NCBI RefSeq assembly: GCF_013170825.1
Contig: NZ_CP033365.1
Location: forward strand, 5,902,001 to 5,966,000
Reading direction: 5' to 3'
DNA from: Mesorhizobium sp. NZP2298
GTDB lineage: Bacteria > Pseudomonadota > Alphaproteobacteria > Rhizobiales > Rhizobiaceae
Length of the DNA stretch: 64,000 nt
Each line of letters begins with the position of its first letter. Within the stretch, counting starts at the first letter, position 1. A model generated the notes under the pieces. That model was not told the origin of the DNA and did no database searches. It worked only from the letters and a program-made list of their open reading frames with translations. The position numbers were made by a program, and so were the translations under genes. Of the stretch, positions 54,519 through 63,355 are shown piece by piece.

Positions 54519-55589
54519 ATGGACGCAAGAGTAAGCGCAGCCGGCATTCCCAGCGATCCCTACGCTGCCGAGCCTCTGAGATGCGCCATCGAGCAGAGCA
54601 CCTCGTCGGTGCCTCCAGCCGAACAGTTCGATTTCTTCCGGACCTGGTACGCCGGGGTTGCCGAGATGCAGCTTCTTCGTGCCGAACAGCCCCTGTTCCC
54701 GGCCCATCATCAGGTGTGGCAATTGGGAGATCTGGCACTGGGCACAATCGAAGTTCCCGGTTCCGGCTACGACGTCCGATGGGAGCATCGCAAGCGGCCG
54801 CTGCTGGACCATTGGGTCCTGTCCGCGCCGGTTGCACGATCCCGTGGCGGGAAGATGCCCCCTGGAAAGCCCCGCCTGCGGTGCCTGGCCCTGCCCGATG
54901 TCGCGGTGATCCACGATGACCTGACCGTCACGCTCTTCCTGCCGCGCACATGGCCGGCGACCCGCTCGTCAAAAATCGAAGCGAGCGACGCGACGTTGGC
55001 CTTCCTGGCCCACTACGCCATCCTTCTCTACCGCTCTCTCCCCAATCTGAAGGAAGGAGACCTGCCGCACATCGTCACGGCGACCGCCAATCTCTTCGCG
55101 GCGGCACTGACGCCCTCAAAGGATCATCTCGCGGCCGCGCAGGGACCGGCAGACGCCGTCACCATCGCGCGCATCGCCAAAACCATCGTGGAAAGGCTGA
55201 CCGACCCCGATCTGACGCCCGCCAAGCTGTGCCGCGCGGCCGGCATCTCACGCTCGCGCCTCTATCGGATTTTCGAGCCGGCGGGCGGAGTGGCCAACTA
55301 TGTGCGCCGCAAGCGGCTGCTCAAGACACGCGATGCCCTGGCCAACAGTTCGGACAGGCGCACGATCTCCAGCATTGCCGAGGCATGGGGCTTCACCGAT
55401 CCCTCCACCTACAGCCGGATGTTCAAATTGGAGTTCGGCGTGTCTCCCAAGGAGGCGCGCGAGCTCGGATGGCAAGGCATCAAGCACTCCACCTGGCTGA
55501 GCATCGACCAGCCGATCGACGGTGTCGGCACCCTGGGCACCCTTCTCATCAACAATTCCCTGGGGCTGTCACTTTCTTCCAAGCGATGA
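54519..55589 (+). CDS. AraC-family regulator, first of a tandem pair
   Basis: A 356-residue paralogue of the regulator at 37092. The AGGAG site sits eight bases before ATG 54519. The effector domain starts with PPAEQFDFFRTWYAGVAEM; the DNA-binding end holds AGISRSRLYRIFEPAGGV and GFTDPSTYSRMFKLEFGVSP. The stop overlaps the next start (ATGA). Together with the following gene and the P450 it likely makes a regulated unit. Confidence 0.87.
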   Translation: MDARVSAAGIPSDPYAAEPLRCAIEQSTSSVPPAEQFDFFRTWYAGVAEMQLLRAEQPLFPAHHQVWQLGDLALGTIEVPGSGYDVRWEHRKRPLLDHWVLSAPVARSRGGKMPPGKPRLRCLALPDVAVIHDDLTVTLFLPRTWPATRSSKIEASDATLAFLAHYAILLYRSLPNLKEGDLPHIVTATANLFAAALTPSKDHLAAAQGPADAVTIARIAKTIVERLTDPDLTPAKLCRAAGISRSRLYRIFEPAGGVANYVRRKRLLKTRDALANSSDRRTISSIAEAWGFTDPSTYSRMFKLEFGVSPKEARELGWQGIKHSTWLSIDQPIDGVGTLGTLLINNSLGLSLSSKR

Positions 55590-56650
55590 GTTGTCTCATG
55601 CAGGCACGCATTATCAGCGGAAGCGCCAGGATCGGCACCACGGAGCCTCTGAGGTGCGCCGTCGACATCGACACCTCTTCGGCGCCGCCCGCTGAACAGT
55701 TCGACCTCTATCGAAGCTGGCACGCCAACATTGCCGACATCGAATTGCTCCGGGACAAGTTCGGTTCGTTCGCCGCGCGCGAGCGGGTGTGGCAGCTGGG
55801 CGGCCTCGTCCTGGCCTGCATCGAATATCCCGGAACCGGCTATCATCGCCGCTGGAGCAGCAAGAAGAATCCGGTCTTCGATCATTGGCTTCTCTGCGTG
55901 CCGCAAACAATCCCTTCAGACGGCGGGCAACCCCGGACTGGACCGTTGCGCTGGCAGTGCCTGGCGACACCGCATCAGGGTCAGGGCGAGGATGATGGCG
56001 TGATTTGCCTGTTCCTTCCGCGAGACTTCGCGTTCTCGCAGCCCTTCACGCTGGACATACGCCAGGAGATGGCGGCGTTCGTCGCCGATTACATCCTGCT
56101 GCTTTATCATTCCCTTCCAAACCGCACGGAGAACGACGTTCCCTATATCGCGGCGGCGACCACCAGCCTGCTCGCCGCCTGCATCTCCCCGTCCCGGGAT
56201 CACTTTTCCGAGGCCCAGGAACCGATCGATTCCGTCATCATGGCCCGCGCCAACAAGCTCATTGCCGCCAGGCTTGCCGATCGGGACCTGACGCCGGAAA
56301 GGCTCTGCCAGGAACTCAGCATCTCACGCTCGCGCCTCTATCGGATTTTCGAACCGGCTGGAGGCGTCTCGCACTACATCCGGCGTCAAAGGCTGCTGAG
56401 GACAAGGGACGTCCTGGGCGACAGCACGGACGGACGCCCCATCTCCAGCATCGCCGAGGAATGGGGCTTTGTAGACCCTTCCACATACAGCCGAACATTC
56501 AGGAGAGAGTTTGGCATCTCACCCAAGGAGGCGCGCGAGGCAGGCTGGCTGGGCATCAAGCATCCGCCCCTGGCCGAGCGACCCAACGACGACAGACCTT
56601 CCCTAAACAGCCTTCTGGCCAGCAACTATCTGCTTGGCCGCCAACTGTAG
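55586..56650 (+). CDS. AraC-family regulator, second of a tandem pair
   Basis: A 354-residue protein closely related to the upstream gene (shared PPAEQFDLYRSWHANIADI and LSISRSRLYRIFEPAGGVSH). The start overlaps the previous stop by four bases; ATG 55598 is an alternative. Its binding half ends with GFVDPSTYSRTFRREFGISP. The pair clearly arose by duplication. The downstream P450 gene begins 243 bases later and is a likely target. Confidence 0.86.
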   Translation: MSCLMQARIISGSARIGTTEPLRCAVDIDTSSAPPAEQFDLYRSWHANIADIELLRDKFGSFAARERVWQLGGLVLACIEYPGTGYHRRWSSKKNPVFDHWLLCVPQTIPSDGGQPRTGPLRWQCLATPHQGQGEDDGVICLFLPRDFAFSQPFTLDIRQEMAAFVADYILLLYHSLPNRTENDVPYIAAATTSLLAACISPSRDHFSEAQEPIDSVIMARANKLIAARLADRDLTPERLCQELSISRSRLYRIFEPAGGVSHYIRRQRLLRTRDVLGDSTDGRPISSIAEEWGFVDPSTYSRTFRREFGISPKEAREAGWLGIKHPPLAERPNDDRPSLNSLLASNYLLGRQL

Positions 56651-56893
56651 GCACGCGTGAGCGAACGCGTTGCGGCGATCAATGGGTAATTGCCGCGTCC
56701 TAGATGCGCCATTCCGGGCTGATTTGAAGTGTAGCCAGTAATTCTGCAGTCTGTCCAATTTATCCCAACCCTATGCGTGGAGTCCATTTTTATCGGATCG
56801 ATGGCTAATCGCCGTAAATCTCGAACTCCATGGCTTTCGACTTTTCGCGATGAGAAATATGCTTCTTCGGAACCTTGCCTAGGGAGCTACCGA

Positions 56894-58441
56894 ATGAAAA
56901 GACGCACATTTCTGACTGGGAGCGCGGCTGCCGTTGCCGGACTATCCGTAGATCCTGTCTTTTCACATGCGGCCACCACCGACCGCCAGCCCCTCACCGT
57001 CACGGACCTTGAAAACTCCGCCGCCCAGCTTCGAAGCCGTTTTTCTCGGGACTTCGATCCCGCTTATATCGAAAACGCAATCCTTCCCTTCTTCCTGGTC
57101 AGCGTCTATCAGGGGGAGCGTGCGATGCTGCCCATGATCGATGAGGCGCTGAGCAAGGAGAATGCCCTTCCCACATATCTGTGGGGCCTGATCAGCGAGA
57201 GTTGGCGGCCCGCTCCGGAGAAAGGCGTAACCGTCTTCCTTCAGGGCTTGGACAAGCGCGGCCCAGACAATCGCCGCAAGCGCATCTACATGAGCGCCGT
57301 CACACCGGATCTCTATCAGGAGATGTACAGCGCCAAGGTGACCGCCTTCTTTGAAGGCCTGCTGTCGAAGGGCAATGCCGGCAAGCCGTTGATGCGCCTG
57401 TACCTCGATACGTTCTGGGACATGTACTGGGACCTGCACCTCGGGGTCAGCGGCGATGCAATACCCGCGAAGGTGCGACAGATCGGCATGAGCTTCAACA
57501 CGGTTCTCGCCTATCTCGATCCAACCCAACGCATCGTCTACGAAAACTACATGGTCGTCCGGGACAATCTCGATTTCCTGAAGTCCTGGATTGGCGAGCG
57601 GCTTGCCGATCTCGAGACGGGAAAGACGCCCCACCCACAAAAGACATTTGCCTGGTACTGGCTCAAGAACGGCGAAGGTGACGACAATTTCGCTCACAAG
57701 GACGTGGTCTTTGAGTGCTTTCACAACTTTGTGGCGTTCAGCCAGTGGGGCAACTCGCTCTACAACATGATGCTGAGGCTCGGCACGGCGACCGGCGACC
57801 CGGACACACGGGCGTCGTTTGCAAAGACGATGAAGGGCAGCTTTGATAGCGCCGGCGAATCCTCGTTCAGCCCACTCGATCGTTTCGTCATGGAGCTTTT
57901 CCGCATCATCTCGCCGAACAGCGGCAGCATCTCGTCGTTACAGGAAACTTCTCCGCCTGCGTTCGAGCGGTCCGGCTACATCATCAGCCCTCACACCTCG
58001 ACCAGCCTCGACCCGGTTCACTGGAAGAATCCGGAGGAGTTCGATCCGTCACGATACGAGCGTGTCCCGACGAGCGCACAGGTCGACGAAAAGCATGTCG
58101 AGCGAATCGGGATGGCCCGGTGTCCCTTCGAGAAAACCAGCTTCGACGTGAAGGACGGCCGGAAGGCATCAATGCACAACAGCGCGTTCGGAACCGTTTT
58201 TGGTGTCGCCGATGGCAACCCCCTGCCGGTGTGCGACCATGCCGGTTTCGCGCCTTTTGGTTTCGGCTACCGGCGCTGCCCCGGCGAGCAACTAACCATC
58301 AATGCGTTCGAGGATTTCCTTCGTACGGTCTGGAAAAACAAGATCGGCTTTGTAAAACTCAACCTGGCCCAGGCAGAGGTGTTGCCCATCGGTCCGATGA
58401 CGGTAATCCGGGATGATCTGGGATTCGCAGGATCCGCCTGA
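56894..58441 (+). CDS. Tat-exported cytochrome P450-like protein
   Basis: A 515-residue protein with a clear twin-arginine leader (MKRRTFLTGSAAAVAG, cleavage near SHAAT), which is rare for a P450. The haem-binding loop FAPFGFGYRRCPGEQL with Cys462 and the K-helix ELFR (334-337) are present. The I-helix region (FHNFVAFSQWGNSLYN, near 276-291) lacks the usual acidic-Thr oxygen-activating pair. This suggests a peroxide-using or isomerase-type enzyme acting in the periplasm rather than an NADPH-dependent monooxygenase. No ferredoxin or reductase is nearby. Start 56894 is preceded by AGGGAG. Confidence 0.82.
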   Translation: MKRRTFLTGSAAAVAGLSVDPVFSHAATTDRQPLTVTDLENSAAQLRSRFSRDFDPAYIENAILPFFLVSVYQGERAMLPMIDEALSKENALPTYLWGLISESWRPAPEKGVTVFLQGLDKRGPDNRRKRIYMSAVTPDLYQEMYSAKVTAFFEGLLSKGNAGKPLMRLYLDTFWDMYWDLHLGVSGDAIPAKVRQIGMSFNTVLAYLDPTQRIVYENYMVVRDNLDFLKSWIGERLADLETGKTPHPQKTFAWYWLKNGEGDDNFAHKDVVFECFHNFVAFSQWGNSLYNMMLRLGTATGDPDTRASFAKTMKGSFDSAGESSFSPLDRFVMELFRIISPNSGSISSLQETSPPAFERSGYIISPHTSTSLDPVHWKNPEEFDPSRYERVPTSAQVDEKHVERIGMARCPFEKTSFDVKDGRKASMHNSAFGTVFGVADGNPLPVCDHAGFAPFGFGYRRCPGEQLTINAFEDFLRTVWKNKIGFVKLNLAQAEVLPIGPMTVIRDDLGFAGSA

Positions 58442-58729
58442 CGACGCGAGTGCGGCGGTCGCCGGCTGGGTGTGGGATCAAATCGCGCGTGCCCTGGAAA
58501 AGCACTGCGGAGGGCACGATCAGGCTCTTCTGAACTCTCTGGGTTTGGGGTGTCCCGCATTCCAAGCACAGATGCCTGCGATGATTTGTCCTCGAATGAG
58601 CGCCAGGCATTCCTGAACAGCGTGTTGGGAGGCAGGAGCCTCGAGGAACGCGGTCACACGGCTCTGGCTGCGTAATCCATGGCCGCCTTCCGCCTCGCGG
58701 AAAGCCGGGAGTGATGTGATCGAAAGCAG
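58442..58729. other. Non-coding gap after P450
   Basis: Nearly 300 bases between the P450 gene and the AraC fragment. A rightward frame near 58560-58675 gives a plausible-looking short end (NERQAFLNSVLGGRSLEERG), but I cannot identify it. It may be further decayed sequence. Confidence 0.3.
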
Positions 58730-58985
58730 GTGTCCATTTACAGCGCATGCGCCTGCTGGAGCAGCTTTGCGCAACTGAGCGATCCATGCAACAGGAAGCC
58801 GATTGTCAAGATCGCCGACGATTTGGGGATGCCGGACCATTCCCAGTTCAGTCGTACATTCCGGCGAGAATTCGGCATCAGCCCACCGATGCGCGCGAGG
58901 CCGCGCAAGCCGGCCTGGTTCCGTCGGCCGCTGACGTGCATCGGGCCGAACGGAACGACATCGTTGGACCTGCTGTCCGTTCTTT
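58730..58985 (+). pseudogene. AraC-family regulator remnant
   Basis: A run of AraC DNA-binding sequence is spread over two frames: HLQRMRLLEQ in one, then PIVKIADDLG and HSQFSRTFRREFGISP in another, then TDAREAAQAG back in the first. At least two frameshifts are needed. No N-terminal half is visible. It most resembles the end of the AraC gene at 55586 and is probably a decayed extra copy. Confidence 0.6.
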
Positions 58986-59092
58986 GGTCCTTTTCGCCCC
59001 CGTTCAGCGGATCCGAGCCATCGAAGCGAAGGCGGCGCGCCAGGTCTCTTGGTCCCGGATCGCGTGGCGGCGGTCGAATGCCTCGAATGAGC

Positions 59093-59902
59093 CTATTGCG
59101 GGAATCCGCCCAGGTGCAGGCAGGTGGCCGAAGCTGCCCTGGCGGCGAGATCAGAGGCGTCGCGCACCGATTGCCCGGTCAAGATGCCGAACATGAAGCC
59201 CGCGGCGAAACTGTCTCCGGCGCCGGTTGTATCAAGCGGAATGACCGGCTCAGCGGGGCGCTCGAAGGCCGATCCGGCCCAGAAGATCGAGCTGCCCGCA
59301 GCTCCTCTCGTCACGACGGCATTGCGCGCTCCACGAGCCAGGAGATCAGCCGCCTGGACGGCGGCCTGGCCGTGGTCCCCACGGCAGGACGCAAAGACGA
59401 CGGTCAACCCGTCGACACCGAGATGCCGCGGATCGGCATTGACGGAAACATCTTGCGAGACCGATACACTCGCCCCGGCGAGCCGCCTGCGCAGATCACC
59501 GCCGTCGTTGAGCCAACCGATGTGAACGTGGTCCATGCTCAGGAGTTCGCCAAAAGCGGCGGCATCAGGCGCATAACCATCGCACGCGCCAAAATCCTCG
59601 AAGTCCATGTGCCGGTCACCGTCCGCATCGACCGAGATAACGGTATGGGAGGTGACCATCGGCCGCTGGACCAGATGGTCCACGCCGACACCGTTGCCGA
59701 TCAATGCCGAGGCGACCTGACCGCCTTGATCATCCTTGCCGACAGCCCCGTAATAGGAGACTTCCGCGCCGAGCCGCGCCAGTTGCACGGCAACGTTCAC
59801 CGCATTGCCCCCCACCAGGCGCCGGCCAATGGGTGGCAAGAGGATGTCGATACAGTTGTCGCCGACGGCGGCGATGCGCGGACGGCGCTTAGTAAGCGAC
59901 AC
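59093..59902 (-). CDS. PfkB-family sugar kinase (fructoselysine kinase-like)
   Basis: A 269-residue ribokinase-type kinase. The N-terminal IAAVGDNCIDILLPPIGRRL and GGNAVNVAVQLARLGAEVSY form the substrate-binding PfkB motif, and the C-terminal DTTGAGDSFAAGFMFG holds the catalytic Asp. It resembles FrlD, which phosphorylates fructoselysine. It overlaps the upstream SIS gene by 14 bases, so the two are co-translated. The real substrate may be another fructosyl amino acid. Confidence 0.82.
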   Translation of the reverse strand: MSLTKRRPRIAAVGDNCIDILLPPIGRRLVGGNAVNVAVQLARLGAEVSYYGAVGKDDQGGQVASALIGNGVGVDHLVQRPMVTSHTVISVDADGDRHMDFEDFGACDGYAPDAAAFGELLSMDHVHIGWLNDGGDLRRRLAGASVSVSQDVSVNADPRHLGVDGLTVVFASCRGDHGQAAVQAADLLARGARNAVVTRGAAGSSIFWAGSAFERPAEPVIPLDTTGAGDSFAAGFMFGILTGQSVRDASDLAARAASATCLHLGGFPQ

Positions 59903-60902
59903 GACGATAGTAGCGCCGGGTTGTCAGCGGATGGTTGCGCAGCACTTCCAGATGGGCCGCGGCGCGTTCGAGCACGGTTGCGAGGAAGGCCGGCGACATC
60001 AGGCCGCGAAGCTCCGCCGAGATGTTCCGAGCCGGCAGGCTGGCCGTATCGAGCACAGTGAGGCTGCCGCCGACCTGCGGTACGAAGCGCTCAACGCGGT
60101 CGGCCAGAGGTCGCGCCACATCCTCGCCCTTGAGCAGCACCACGCTGACCCCTTTTTCGACGAGTTCGAGCGTACCGTGGAAAAAGTCGGACGCATGAAC
60201 GGGACGCGTCCTGATCCACTGCATCTCTTCCAGGATGCACATGCCGAAATAGAAGGCTTCGGGCCAGACGTTACCAGCGCCGGTAAAGATGTGGTAGTCG
60301 CTCGCAGCCATCGTTCTCGCGAACTCGGCGGCCTGCGGCTCGAAGGCCTCCTTCATGGCCAGCAGGACCTGCGGCATTTGCTTCATCTCGGTCAACAACG
60401 CGTCGTAATTATCGAGTTCACCGCGATGCTTCATCACTGCCAGCGCCACGATCAGCGACTGCATGTAAAAGCTTTCGGATGATGTGTCGTCAGCCGCGAA
60501 ATTGACAAAGACATGGTCGCCGGCCCTGCCCAGCGGCGTATTTGCATGGCCGACGAGGGTCAGGATCGTCGCTCCCTGGCTCTTGGCAAAGTCGAGAAAC
60601 TCGACGCTCTCCTTTGTGGTGCCCGAGAGCGAAGGCAGGATCACAATCGAACCCTTGGTCAGGTTGACCGAGCTGCCGGCCATGAGTTCCGCGAGATTGT
60701 CCGAGAAGACCGGGAACGTACTCTTGCGCCTGAGGAGTTGCACGGCCGGCTGCATGAGGATGGCCGCACCGCCAGCCCCGAGGAAATGAATGTTCGGCGC
60801 GCCCGCCTCGATCAGGCGGCCAATGGTCTTCTCGAGTCCATCCGCAAGGGCAACGGCACCCGATTGGATCTTCAGAAAGCGTTCCCTGTCGAAATTCAGC
60901 AT
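59889..60902 (-). CDS. SIS-domain protein (FrlB-like sugar-phosphate deglycase)
   Basis: A 337-residue protein with two sugar isomerase (SIS) domains. Motifs include FLGAGGAAILMQP, SSVNLTKGSIVILPSLSGTT and a second GAGNVWPEAFYFGMCILEEM. It fits FrlB-type deglycases that split fructosamine 6-phosphates to glucose 6-phosphate and an amino acid. Start is ATG 60902. A perfect palindrome at 60951-60965 lies in its leader, about 50 bases upstream. Confidence 0.82.
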   Translation of the reverse strand: MLNFDRERFLKIQSGAVALADGLEKTIGRLIEAGAPNIHFLGAGGAAILMQPAVQLLRRKSTFPVFSDNLAELMAGSSVNLTKGSIVILPSLSGTTKESVEFLDFAKSQGATILTLVGHANTPLGRAGDHVFVNFAADDTSSESFYMQSLIVALAVMKHRGELDNYDALLTEMKQMPQVLLAMKEAFEPQAAEFARTMAASDYHIFTGAGNVWPEAFYFGMCILEEMQWIRTRPVHASDFFHGTLELVEKGVSVVLLKGEDVARPLADRVERFVPQVGGSLTVLDTASLPARNISAELRGLMSPAFLATVLERAAAHLEVLRNHPLTTRRYYRRVAY

Positions 60903-60950
60903 CGTGGTCCTCGTCCATGTCGGGGTCACAATCATGACCTCGCACACCCA

Positions 60951-60965
60951 TGTTGTCTGACAACA
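60951..60965. promoter_or_regulatory. Probable GntR operator, copy 1
   Basis: TGTTGTCTGACAACA is a perfect palindrome (7+1+7) in the divergent promoter region between the SIS gene and the GntR regulator. It is the type of spaced inverted repeat recognised by GntR/HutC-like proteins. Confidence 0.7.
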
Positions 60966-61099
60966 TTGATGATCGAGTCTCAATCGCAAGTCAAGAGGAC
61001 CACACCAAACGACCTGACGTCAGACATCCACGACATTGTGCGCCGGGCCGAAACCTGTCACATCTCGCAATTGTTCGCCAATGAGCGGGAGGGCATGAA

Positions 61100-61831
61100 A
61101 TGCTGGAGAACGGACGCACCGGCAAAACGGTGGCGCTACAGCTCAGGGATCAAATACGGGCCCTTATCATGGAGACGGGAGTACGGCCGGGTGGGAAGAT
61201 CCCGACCGAAGCGGAGATCAAGGAGACCTTCGGTGGCTCAAGGCCGACCATCCGCGAAGCGCTCAAATTGCTTGAACAGGATGGTCTCATCCGCGTGGAG
61301 CATGGTCGCGGCCGTTACCTGACCGCGGCCGGTTCGCTACATGTCGACCGACCAATCACCAAATTCGAGAGCATCACACAGATGGCAGGGCATTACGGTT
61401 ATGCCTTGGAAAACAAGCTCTTATCGATCCAGGAGGAGAAACCGCAGCGCGATATCATGCGCCTTCTCGGCCTCGAGGCAGGCCAGACGATTATCCGCCT
61501 TGAGCGCCTGCGGCTGCATGAGCGCGAGCCTGTCGTCTATTGCCTCGATTTCGTGCGCCGCGACGTCGTCAGCGACCGAATCTTCGACGTCGACTGGTCC
61601 GGCTCATTGCTGGATGTCCTGGAGGGCTACGGGGCACGGCCCCGTATGTCGTCGGCAATGGTGCGGGCGGAATTGCTGCCGCAGGACGTCATCGAGCGGC
61701 ACGACCTTCGCGACTTCGGTCCGGCGCTCGTCATCGAGGAAACCACGTTCACGGATTCGGGCCTGTCGGTGAGCCATGCGGTTGATTTCCACAAGGGCAG
61801 CCACTTTGCTTTCAGCTTGCTCAGAAAATAG
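61100..61831 (+). CDS. GntR-family (HutC subgroup) transcriptional regulator
   Basis: A 243-residue regulator. The N-terminal winged helix has ALQLRDQIRALIMETGVRPG, then GGSRPTIREALKLLEQDGLI. The C-terminal effector domain (UTRA-like, with IIRLERLRLHEREPVVYCLDF) binds small ligands such as phosphosugars. It diverges from the kinase/SIS operon and precedes the M20 gene. GGGAGGG lies before the ATG. It likely represses both operons through the palindromes at 60951 and 61854 and is autoregulated. Confidence 0.86.
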   Translation: MLENGRTGKTVALQLRDQIRALIMETGVRPGGKIPTEAEIKETFGGSRPTIREALKLLEQDGLIRVEHGRGRYLTAAGSLHVDRPITKFESITQMAGHYGYALENKLLSIQEEKPQRDIMRLLGLEAGQTIIRLERLRLHEREPVVYCLDFVRRDVVSDRIFDVDWSGSLLDVLEGYGARPRMSSAMVRAELLPQDVIERHDLRDFGPALVIEETTFTDSGLSVSHAVDFHKGSHFAFSLLRK

Positions 61832-61853
61832 GACCTCGACAAAATAACTTGAC

Positions 61854-61867
61854 AGATGTCTGACAAC
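61854..61867. promoter_or_regulatory. Probable GntR operator, copy 2 (partial)
   Basis: AGATGTCTGACAAC shares the core TGTCTGACAAC with the perfect palindrome at 60951, with one weaker half. It lies about 60 bases upstream of the M20 gene. Confidence 0.55.
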
Positions 61868-61923
61868 GAGTTCCATTATGCCTGAGCGCGATCACCGAAA
61901 TCAGCGCCAGGGGAACAGATTGC

Positions 61924-63261
61924 ATGGATTACACGGCGACAGCTTTGAATCACGACCCGTCGACCCTGGTTGACGCGAAGATCCAAGCGATGCTGCCCGA
62001 AGCGATCTCGCTCCTGCGGCGCCTGGTCGCGACCAACAGCATAAATCCGCTATTCCCCGGAATCCGCCGGGAAGACGTGATCGGCGGAGAGACTGCCTGC
62101 GGCGCGATGCTTGCCGATCATCTGTCCCGGTTCGGCTTTGCGTCCGAGACCGTTGCTCACGATCCGGAGCGCAAGAACACCGTCATGCGCAAATCAGGTA
62201 CCGGCGGCGGGCGGTCGCTGTTCATCAACGGCCATGTCGACACGGTCGCGCCGTTCCGGCCATCCGAATGGCTCGACGGCAATCCCTGGTCGGCCACAAT
62301 CAAGGATGGCCGCCTCTACGGCCTCGGCTCGACCGATATGAAATCCGGCCTCGTCGCCGCAGCACTCGCCGCCTCCGCGCTTGATGCGGCCGGCGTAAGA
62401 CTGAAGGGCGAACTCCAGATCCATGCGGTCGTCGGCGAAGAAACAATGAGCCACGAGCTTGGCACCTCGTCGGTTCTCGATGCGGGTTTCGGCGGCGACG
62501 CCGCGATCGTCGTCGAGCCCACTTCGCAGCCACGGCCGCTTTCGGTGACCGCTGTGTCGGCCGGAAACTTCAACCTGCAGATCGACGTCAAGGGCTACGG
62601 CACGCATTCCGGCAATCGCGGTCCTTCGATCCGGGCGGGCGGCGAAGGCAACGCCGCGGGTGTCAATGCCGTCGAAAAGGCGATGCTGGTCGTACAGGCC
62701 TTGCAGCAGCTCGAGCAGGAATGGGGCATCACCAAGTCGCACCCCGCCTTTCCAGCCGGCATCTTCTCCATGGTGCCCGGTGTCTTCCACGGCGACGCCG
62801 GCGTGCCGAGCGTGGGATATCTCGCCGAATCCGCGACCGTTGGCTACCTCGTCTGGTATCCGCCGAACGAAAGGCCCGCGGCGATCCGTGCCGAGATCGA
62901 GAACCACGTGCACCATGCATCGCAGCTCGACAGTTGGCTACGGCATAATCCGCCGGTCTTCCGCTGGGAGAGCCACTGGCCGGTTTTCGATACGTCGACT
63001 GACCATCCCCTCATCCAGTCGCTGGTGGCGGATCGCGCCGACGTGCTCGGCGCACTGCCGGCCGGATTGGCGCAGACCCATTCCTTCAACGCCGTTTGCG
63101 ACGCTTCCTTCATCGCGGAGAAAGGCATCCCGGTTGCCGCCATGGGCCCGGGAGACCTGCGCTGCGCGCATGCGGTGAACGAATTCGTGCAGTTGACCGA
63201 AGTCTCCGACTGCGCGCGCATTCTCGCCCGAACGATGATGAGGTGGTGCGGTGTGGCTTGA
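61924..63261 (+). CDS. M20/ArgE-DapE family deacylase or peptidase
   Basis: A 445-residue metallohydrolase. Metal ligands are visible in FINGHVDTVAPF, GLGSTDMKSG, GEETMSHELG and VEPTSQ; the dimerisation domain has GYGTHSGNRGPS. It is cytoplasmic (no signal). In this context it may release amino acids from acylated or peptide-bound Amadori products before or after uptake, but a standard acetylornithine-type role cannot be excluded. Confidence 0.85.
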   Translation: MDYTATALNHDPSTLVDAKIQAMLPEAISLLRRLVATNSINPLFPGIRREDVIGGETACGAMLADHLSRFGFASETVAHDPERKNTVMRKSGTGGGRSLFINGHVDTVAPFRPSEWLDGNPWSATIKDGRLYGLGSTDMKSGLVAAALAASALDAAGVRLKGELQIHAVVGEETMSHELGTSSVLDAGFGGDAAIVVEPTSQPRPLSVTAVSAGNFNLQIDVKGYGTHSGNRGPSIRAGGEGNAAGVNAVEKAMLVVQALQQLEQEWGITKSHPAFPAGIFSMVPGVFHGDAGVPSVGYLAESATVGYLVWYPPNERPAAIRAEIENHVHHASQLDSWLRHNPPVFRWESHWPVFDTSTDHPLIQSLVADRADVLGALPAGLAQTHSFNAVCDASFIAEKGIPVAAMGPGDLRCAHAVNEFVQLTEVSDCARILARTMMRWCGVA

Positions 63262-63355
63262 CTGCGAGCGCCCGCATCGAAGGGGCGCATGCTCGCCGCA
63301 AGGGTGCCCGGTCGCACGGGGCCTCACGTGTTAATCCGAACAGGAATATCTCCGC

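Noticed and set aside
58730..60061. 443-codon rightward frame across the kinase gene
   Set aside because: Only its first part resembles AraC, and frames shift there; the rest is antisense to the PfkB kinase, which has intact motifs.
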